DNA of 64,000 nt from Mrakia gelida (Eukaryota > Basidiomycota > Tremellomycetes > Cystofilobasidiales > Mrakiaceae). The stretch lies in assembly GCA_024345305.1 (NCBI GenBank), contig BRON01000004.1, positions 1 through 64,000 on the forward strand, in the 5' to 3' direction. Positions 56,583-64,000 of the stretch are shown one piece after another. Under the pieces are notes generated by a model. That model saw only the letters and a list, made by a program, of their open reading frames with translations, searched no databases and was not told where the DNA came from. Position numbers and translations under genes: made by a program. Each line of letters starts with the position of its first letter. Positions within the stretch are counted from its first letter, which is position 1.

Positions 56583-57015
56583 CCTGAGTAGTAGTCTGCG
56601 TGTGAATCTGCTGTCTTAATCCCTCTCTCTCTCTTCGTCGCCTAGTCAGTCGTCTATGCTCCCCCCTTCTCTTCTTCCTTCTCGCTCTTCATCCCTCCTC
56701 GTCGACGCGTCCGCTTCTCGACTCTTCGTCTCTTTCGTTTTTGTTTCCCTCTCGTTATCCATGCCTACTGTAGCTCTTACCTTTGCTTCTCTCGCCTTTC
56801 GTAGTTGTAACGTATGACTAATGATGACCTATGTATCAGATCGAAGCGAGAGCAGCGCCGCACCCAGGCTCATCGCCGACGAGCTAGCTCTCTGTATCTT
56901 GCTCCTTTACTGTCGGCTCGTCTACGATGTATGTCTATGTGATGTTGACTCGAGCATGTTCCCTCAATCTCGATTCTACTCCACACTCTCTCTCGAACTC
57001 CCCACGACGCGCCCT
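56583..57015. other. Convergent 3' region between DUF7726-like gene and caleosin 1
   Basis: I see no gene; it is pyrimidine-rich and probably holds two 3' UTRs. Confidence 0.5.
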
Positions 57016-58254
57016 TCACTTCCCTCCAGCCTTCTCTCTCCTCCTTCTCTCTGCAATCCTGTAGAACGCTGAGCCCTGCCTCAGACCAACCGTCAGGCAT
57101 CGTCAGCGCTCTGGAGACCTCAAACTGACATCTCAAAATGAGACGCGCGAGAGCTCACATCAAAAACACCCACCACCTCCTCTTTCTTCATCCTCCCATC
57201 TTCCGGCCAGAGCAGGAAGTACGTCGCTATCCACTCGAACGTGGTGCACATCATTCCGAAGTAGTCTCCTGAGTCGGACGAGCCGCGAGGATTGAAGCCC
57301 GAGTGGGTGAGACGCGTCGAAGACGAGAGGAAACAGAGAGAGACGCGACGAACCCTTACGAAGAGCGACTGCTTCCAGAGCCGACATGGAGGTATGGGGT
57401 GGTGGCGTGTATGGCCTGAGACAAGGAAGAGGTAGGTCAGAAGGACTGGAAGGAGTCAAGAGGGGAAGCGAGACGAGACGAACCGAAAGACCTCGTCGAG
57501 TCGCGACGCGTCGAAGGTTCCTTTTGCGTTGTAGCTTCGAGCGAGGAACGGAGCAGGTGTCAGCTTTTCGTTCCCATCGTCATCGATATATCGCAGAACT
57601 CACCATCCAGAATCTGACCCATGTTTCCCCTGAGGAAGGAGAGCATCGAGACGAGCGAGGATCGGTCAGGTCGTTGACTCAAAGGAAACCAGACAAAGGG
57701 AGAGGAGAGACTCACAAGCTTCTTGACCTGAAGTCTGAACAACGGATCAGGGATAACGCCGAAGTAGCTCCCCGAGGCGATGTGGCTGCTCCCGACCAAA
57801 GAAGGAAAGATAAGATGATCAGTCTCGAGCAGAGAAACACAAACCGCGACGCGAGAATCAACTCACGCCATCGCAAGATGGATCGTTACCATCGCCCAGA
57901 GACAGAGAGCCCAGCTGGATCCTAAGCTTCTGAAGGCCCAGAAAGTCTCGGATGGGTAGATGATCCCGTCGCCGTCGAGATCAACTGAAGAGGAGAGGAA
58001 GGTCAGCTTTGATCGCGGGGGGTGGGTGACGCGACGAACTCACAGAAGGCGACGTGGGATCTCATTTCTGAGGAGCTGATGGAATTGGAGATCAAGGGTG
58101 GGATCAGCATCTTGATCTCTCGTCCGAGAAGATGATGGAAGGAGGAAGGGAAGGGAAGATCGAGCTCACTCTGAAACGACCTCCTCGTCGCGCGTTCCTC
58201 GCCCGTCGTCTTGGGATTTCTCGGGGACAAACCTGGAGAGGAGGAGCCCTTCAT
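57016..58254 (-). CDS. Caleosin (lipid-droplet EF-hand protein), copy 1
   Basis: Start ATG at 58254 (MKGSSSPGLSPRNPKTTGEE). Exons splice to KMRSHVAFFDLDGDGIIYP and SETFWAFRSLG, a single EF-hand with the caleosin HVAFFD signature (about 58070-57880). A hydrophobic stretch SSWALCLWAMVTIHLAMA follows, then SHIASGSYFGVIPDPLFRLQ, SYNAKGTFDASR, and FEWIATYFLLWPEDGRMKKE. The last exon is GSAFYRIAERRRREKAGGK with stop at 57016-57018. Caleosins are calcium- and heme-binding proteins of lipid droplets or ER with peroxygenase activity. The many small exons (about eight) are typical of this window. A second caleosin lies at 63168-64000. Confidence 0.82.
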
Positions 58255-59832
58255 CAGTGTCTACTTGAGTCTAAAAGGAAAAGACACGCCCACATGCTTG
58301 CTGGTGGTTGTGGCGAAGAAGATCGAGAAGAGGGCTGATGCAGGAGAGACGAGGGGGTCGTCGGAGTCGACCGTCCTTTGGGGCCAAACAGAACGATGGC
58401 CTCTGAGCCCCTTCCAGTAGAAAACCTTCCGATGGCTTTTTCGATCGTATCTCCTTTGTGGGGATGAACAAGAGCAGATTTTCTCTGATAAAGGATAGTG
58501 CCGAAGCGAGGAACCGAAGGGCTGAGAGCTGACCTTCGATTCCGCGAGCTCGACCATCCTCCCCTTTCAACGACCAGCACTCCCCGTAATCACCTCTTCT
58601 CTTCTTCTCAGAACCTCGAAGGGTCCCTCAGTCGGTTAAACTGCTCCAATCTACCTCGAAATTGCCTCAAGAACATCTCCTGCAGGCTCTACTGGACCTC
58701 TCTGCTTCGACCTCCACTCCCTTCGCCCCCTCTCTTCCCTCTTCCCTCCAGCAGCAGACGACGACCTCTACACCCGTACCACCCCTCCTCGAGTCCTCTC
58801 GATAGCTTCAAAATAAGCTTACTGTCGCTTGGAGGCCTTGGTCTTCTTTGAGGCTCGTTGGAGGAGCTCCGATGTCCATGGGGGTGAGCTCGACTCTTCC
58901 CTCCCTCCCTCTCTTCCGAGCTCTCTCCCTCCAAGCCTGAGCTTGATCTGACTCTACTTTGGACCATCGTGTTTCTCGGAATCAGAAGGTCATAGCGATC
59001 GACCTCATATGTTGAATCGCCGTGTTGGTCGTGCTGGGAAGGGAGGAGAGACGAGTTGAGCGTGAGCGTGAAAGACCTTGTGCGATCTGTGAGTTGTAAC
59101 ACCGCTCCCGTCGCCTGATCGTGTGTAAACGAGCGGGGGAAAGGGTGAATGAGGTTCTCAAGACTCTCGAACGTGTCCTCCAAGCCTTGGGTGGTCGGAG
59201 GACAGAGAACGACGCGGTCTCGTTGAGCTCAACGTTTCCGAGGACCACGTTTGAGGAGCCTGCACGTTTTGCGATGGAATGCAGCGTTGGTCTCATCTCT
59301 TTCTCGAGTGGTCAAGTTAGAGGAGCAATGATGAGCTTCCTCCTCGAGTCGTCTACGTTATTGACGTAGTAGAAGGGTGGTAGCACGGAAGGGAAGGAGG
59401 AGGGAAGCTCAACTCTCCTTAGGCTCGAAGCTCGAGAGTGAGATCGATCACTCTGACTCTCTCCCCCACGTCGCAAAATTATCCTGACTCGCCAAGGACC
59501 TCCTTCGCGCCATCTCCTACACAGATCTCTTCAAAGTGAAGATCTTCTTTGCAGCCTGAGTCCTCGCATCTCCTCCGAAAGGTGAGCTCTCACGTTCAGC
59601 CCTCCCTCCTCCTCCCCCCGTCGTATTGCCTCCACGCGGGCGAGCTTGAACGCTCATCCGCGGCCTTGGCCGTCTGTTCTGGCTCGATAAGAGCTGCGAA
59701 AGTCTTGGCAGGCAAGGAGTGCCACGATGGCTCTCTTTTTTGCTCACTTCTGTTGACGCAAACTTCCTTCTCGTCGGGCTGAGTCTGACCCGCTAACCAT
59801 CACTTTCTCCTTCTCTTCTCCTTCAAAACAGG
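58255..59832. other. Stretch between caleosin 1 and 5'-nucleotidase
   Basis: No confident gene. The minus frame 59183-58689 begins MEDTFESLENLIHPFPRSFT and reads LNSSLLPSQHDQHGDSTYEV, which looks somewhat protein-like. It has no known domain and no clear splice partners. The 5' UTR and promoter of the nucleotidase must lie in the right part. A CAAAACAG just before its ATG suggests a 5' UTR intron. Confidence 0.35.
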
Positions 59833-62800
59833 ATGGTATCCTCAGCTCTCGTTCTCCTCGCTGCTCTCTCGTCGGTCGTCTCTTCCGTCGTCGCTCTCCC
59901 AGAACCAGTCCATCTTGTCTCGGAGGATTTCGCGAGCCATCAACTTCAAGCTCGAAACGGAGACGGAGGGAAGCAGGACTCGACGTACAAGTGAGCTCTC
60001 TGGTTCATTCCTTCGAAGCTGGGAGTGACTCTATGTGCTCAGCTGATGTCGTATCTCTGCATCTTCCACCTCAGCGTCACCTTCCTTCACATCAACGACG
60101 TTCACGCTCGTTCGTCCTCGCTCTCTTCTTCTCTCGGTCTGAACCGTCGCGAAGGCTGACCAGCTCTTCGTCTGCCGCTTTCTCCAGATCTCGACGAGTA
60201 CAGGTCTTCAGGTCAGCTCACAGCCATCTCTGAAGCCGGACTGCCCGTCGATGAGGTGTCTCGCTGACCTCGGCGCGTTGCTCTTCGCATGCTTCGTCTC
60301 GTTCCTCCCCAGGCGTCGACTGTCCTCGGAACTCGACCGATATCTTCAACGTCACCAAGGTCCCTTGTTTCGGTGGTTACTCGAGAGTGTTGACCAAGGC
60401 GACGGAGGAGAGGAAGAAAAAGAAGAGTGAGTCTCGTCGCGTCCGTTCGAGAGGGAAGGAGTCGGACGACGGCTCGAGCTCACGTTCGTTCTCCTTTCGT
60501 TCGCTGCGTCGCCATTTCTCGCAGACTCTCTCTTCTTCAACGCTGGTGACGAGTTCCAAGGAGTGAGTGCACTCTCGCATCCAGGACGAGCGACTGAAGT
60601 GCGATCCGATTCGCAGATCAAACGCTGACCTCGAACCTTGCTCTTTCCTCTCACAGACTCTCTTCTACTCCTTCTACGGAGGATGGAAGATCGCCGAAGC
60701 TATCAACAAGCTCGGTTTCTCAGCTTTCACTCTTGGAAACCACGAGTTTGATGGAGGAGACTGGCCTCTCGGTTCGTCGCGCTCATCTCCTCGTCCTCCT
60801 CTCGAATCTCGCTGAACTTGTTCCTATTCGACCACAGCTGCCTTCCTTTCCAACCTCACCTTCCCTACGGTCTCAACCAACGTCGTCTCGACTTACAAGC
60901 CTCTCGCTGAGCAGCTCTGGCCTTACTTGCTCTTCCGTTCGTTCCTTCACCCACCTTCTCCGTTTCATCCTCTCCTTCGTTCTGACTCAAATCTCCATCT
61001 TCATCCTCATCTACACCCCTCGTGTTCCATCAACAGCCGAGCACGAGCTCGCTCTCGTTGCCGTCACCACCACCAGTTCGCATCCTTTTCGACGCGTCTC
61101 TTTTCTCGACCGACGCTTCGATGCTGACTCTCTCTCCTTCCTTCGATCCCTCTCCTTCAGCCGTCCCCGGTATCTCCTCTCCCGGAAACGGAACCCAGTT
61201 CCTGAACTACACCACCTCCCTCCAACCCGTCGTCGACAAGCTTCTCAAGACGAGGAAGTCGGGAACCATCGTCAAGCGAGTCGTCGCGTTGACCCACATC
61301 GGATACGACGAGGACATTGCTCTCGCTAAGGCTACTCGAGGGATTCATCTCATCGTCGGTGGACACTCTCACACTCGACTCGGAAACGATAGCGTCGCTC
61401 TCGGTTCCTACCCGACCATCGTCAAGAACCTCGACGGCGAGGAGGTCTTCATCGTTACTGCTTGGAGGTTGGTCCGATTGACTGCCTCTTGCGGCTCTTA
61501 TTCCGTGCTAAATTCGCTTCTTGATTTTGACAGATGGGGACAGCAGCTCGGAGAGATCAACGTCGCGTTCGCCAAAGACTCGGGAAAGATCTTGTCTTGT
61601 GAGCGGGTCTCGCTCCTTTCCCTCGCTTGAACCTTGGAGCTGATCCGACTCCCTCTTCGCTTCCCTTCAGACACTGGAGCACCGATCAACATGACCGAGG
61701 AGATCAAGCAGAGTGAGCTCGAAGTCTCAATTGCGTCTTCAGTTTCCCTCGTCGCGAGAGCTGATCCTGCTTTTCTCTTCTCTTGCCTCGCTCAGACTCC
61801 AGCCTCCAAGCCGAGGTCCTCGAGTGGAGGAAGCCTTTCGAGGAGTTCTCGAAGGTCATCATCGGACAGAGTGCGACCGCTCTAGACCAGTCGACGTGCC
61901 AGACGAAGGAATGCACTCTCGGAAACGCCGTCACCGACTCGTGAGTCATGTCTCCGTCCTCGACTCTTTCTTCGTTCGACTGCTCGACTCGAGGCTCACC
62001 TTTGTCTCATCTCTCCTTCCAGCATGCTCTACGCCCGAACTGCTCTCGGAGCTGACGTCACCTTTGCTCTTCACAACGCTGGTGGAATCCGAGCCACGAT
62101 CGAGGGACCTGCTGTGTCCCGAGGAGGTGAGTCTCTCGTCGCTCTTGCCCTCTCACCCTCGTTCGAACGATTGAGCTGACGTCTCCTCGCCGCTTTCTTC
62201 AGACGTCCTTACCGCCTTCCCCTTCGGAAACAACATCGTCGATATGACCTTCACTGGAACTGAGGTCAGTTCGAGCCACTCCCTGCTCCTCGCCTCGACG
62301 CGTCGCTGATCTCTCGCTCTTCTTCGTCGCAGTTGTGGGACATCTTCGAGGGACTTGTCTCCGTCAGCAGCCTTTCCTGTCCCTCTTCTCAACACTGGTC
62401 TCTTACTGACCCACTCGTCCGTTCACCTCTCAGCGCGTCAACTCCGCCGGCAAAACCATCACGTCCTTCTTCCAGGTCAGCGAGGGCATCCAGATCATCT
62501 ACAACCCTTCCAACCCCGTCGGGTCTCGTCTCATCGAACTCAACATCGGAAAGACCACTCTCGCTCCTATCGTTCTCGGTACGAGCTACACCATCAGTGA
62601 GCCCACTTTCATCTCTCGTCGACTCAGCTCGTTCTCGACGCGTCGTCCGTCGTCGTGTTCTGACTTTGCCTTTCACTCCTTCTCGTCCCAGCTACCCTCG
62701 ACTTCATCTCCACCGGCGGAGACTTCTTCTTCCCCATTCCTTTCATCGCTCCTCCTCCTGGTCTTGGGTCGCAGTCCGACATCTTCGAGGCTTGGGTCAA

Positions 62801-62882
62801 GGAGTTCACGCCGTTGGATGTCAAGGTCGGGGAAAGGATCGTCGTCACCACCGAGACGGCGCAGAAGAAGCCTACTGCTTGA
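59833..62882 (+). CDS. Secreted 5'-nucleotidase
   Basis: Starts MVSSALVLLAALSSVVSSVV, a clear signal peptide. About a dozen short introns. Metallophosphatase motifs in order: FLHINDVHAHLDEYRSSG, NAGDEFQGTLFYSFYGGW, TLGNHEFDGGDWPL, VVALTHIGYDEDIALAK and GGHSHTRLG. The C-terminal nucleotidase domain has DVTFALHNAGGIRATIEGP, AFPFGNNIVDMTFTGTELWD and FISTGGDFFFPIPFIAPPPG. It ends ERIVVTTETAQKKPTA with TGA at 62880-62882. By family it hydrolyses extracellular nucleoside 5'-monophosphates to nucleosides using two divalent metal ions. No GPI-anchor hydrophobic tail is evident, so it is probably secreted or cell-wall associated. Confidence 0.92.
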
Positions 62883-63167
62883 AGGACTGGCGTTGAGGGA
62901 AAAGTTTGGCTCGATTTGATAGATCCATAGTTTGGGCTAGGCGGGGTGGATGGAACTGCAAAAAAAAACGATGAGCGCGCGTGATGTTTGATCTTTCCTT
63001 TTCTTTCGCGAACGCAAGGCGAGGGACGAGGAAAGAGACACGACCATGTATACGAGAATGTGAGGTTAAGACTACAACTATCCGAAACGAGACCAGAAAG
63101 GGGAGAAGAGAGAGAGAGGTGTTGGGGTTTTGTTCGAACGATTCGAACCGACAGTCGAAGAGGGAGC
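62883..63167. other. Convergent 3' region
   Basis: Intergenic, with a short A run at about 62959-62966. No gene seen. Confidence 0.5.
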
Positions 63168-64000
63168 CTAATCGAGTTTCTTCCCTTCAGCCTTCGCCTT
63201 CTTCCTCGCCTCGGCGATCTTGTAGAAGACGGATCCCTGTTGATTTGAGCGCGATGACAGACTCAATCAGCGAATGTTGAGCGGGGGGAAGAAAGAGAAA
63301 GGAAACATCGCGGCTCACATCGTAGACTCCGAGGATCTGATCTTTCTTCATCCTTCCGTCCGCCGGCCAAAGTAGCAAGTAAGTCGCGAGCCATTCCAAG
63401 GAGGCAGCGGTCCAGCCGAAGGGATCCATCGCGTCGGATTGACTGTGAGGAACAGGGGAAGGAGTCTCCGAGTGAGCGCGAGGACGCGTCGAAAGAGCTG
63501 AGGACGAACGAACCCTCGAACCATGGAAGCAGCCTCCCAGAAGGACATGGAGTCGTGAGGAGCGGGAGTGTAGGTTCTGGGAGTGAGAAGTTGTGATGAG
63601 GAAAGTCAGTGAGGCGAAGAGGCGGAGAAGAGGATCGGGAGACGAAGCTCACTCGAACATCTCGTCGAATCGCGAAGGATCGAACTTTCCCTTCTTGGTG
63701 TAGCTGGAGAGATGGGAAGAGGTCAGATCGAGAGAGGCGGATTTGAATCTCAGAGACCCTACCTTTCAGTATCCGAACCATGTTTCGCCTGCGAAGCATC
63801 GAAGAGAAAAATCAGCTCTCGACTTCTCACGACGCGACGCATCCTTCCTTCCTGCCGTCAACGAGCGAGCGAGCTCACCTTGTGCATCTTGTTGATCTGG
63901 AGTCTGAAGAGAGGATCAGGGATGAATCCTAAGTGCTTGATGGACGCGACAAGTCTGCAAAATCTCCCCGAAATAAAAGCTCGTGTCAGACTAGGGAAAA
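63168..64000 (-). CDS. Caleosin, copy 2 (5' part outside window)
   Basis: The C-terminal half of a second caleosin. Exons include LVASIKHLGFIPDPLFRLQI at the right edge, then FDASRFDEMF (about 63690-63655), FDPFGWTAASLEWLATYLLL and ADGRMKKDQILGVYD (about 63440-63320). The last exon is GSVFYKIAEARKKAKAEGKK with stop at 63168-63170. The EF-hand exon lies beyond 64000. It shares intron positions with copy 1 (GVFD or GVYD, then GSAFYRIA or GSVFYKIA). The two are therefore duplicates now separated by the 5'-nucleotidase gene. Confidence 0.82.

Overview
The window looks like a chromosome-end region of a basidiomycete fungus, probably a Pucciniomycotina (red-yeast-like) lineage. The reasons are dense short spliceosomal introns with GTGAGC/GTGAGT donors, CTGAC-like branch points and pyrimidine-CAG acceptors, tRNA genes with tiny introns after anticodon position 37, a chromodomain Ty3/gypsy element, and telomere-linked-helicase (TLH) genes with a C2H2 N-terminal part and a RecQ-type helicase. 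The lineage is inferred; no rRNA or other marker is present.

Layout. (1) 1-24056 is a stack of related repeat units. Three carry a TLH gene on the minus strand: copy 1 runs off the left edge, copy 2 is broken, copy 3 (15904 to about 22900) looks complete. Two shorter units carry a small intron-containing gene of unknown function. Whatever the cargo, units share a right-hand terminal module of about 680 bp. Where complete, it ends in a cluster of nested perfect or near-perfect palindromes followed by TTAG. Six palindrome clusters occur, ending at 6054, 11546, 11959, 12321, 14419 and 24056. Their stem sequences differ between units, but all complementary arms change together. Most units are cut at their left end and joined there to the TTAG end of the next unit to the left. 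Drosophila HeT-A-type telomeric arrays have the same geometry.

(2) 24057-43800 is gene-poor. It holds a cluster of tRNA genes (Ile, Ala, Lys, Ser, Leu, Thr, Pro, Asp, a broken Lys and two Gly-like sequences), an inverted duplication of about 365 bp, and a diverged tandem repeat of about 300 bp. A 6.3-kb chromovirus-type LTR retrotransposon (32949-39244) is inserted in that repeat. It has matching LTRs, a 5-bp target duplication and a probable self-priming site, but a frameshift lies inside its reverse transcriptase.

(3) 43800-64000 is ordinary gene-dense sequence: a coiled-coil protein, an ING-family PHD-finger chromatin protein, a MYND-finger protein, an F-box-like gene with frame problems, an MFS transporter, a DUF7726-like protein, a caleosin, a secreted 5'-nucleotidase and a second caleosin cut by the right edge.

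Region 3 genes are not an operon. In region 1 the palindromic module sits just upstream (5') of each minus-strand cargo gene, so it may act both as element terminus and as promoter or leader region.
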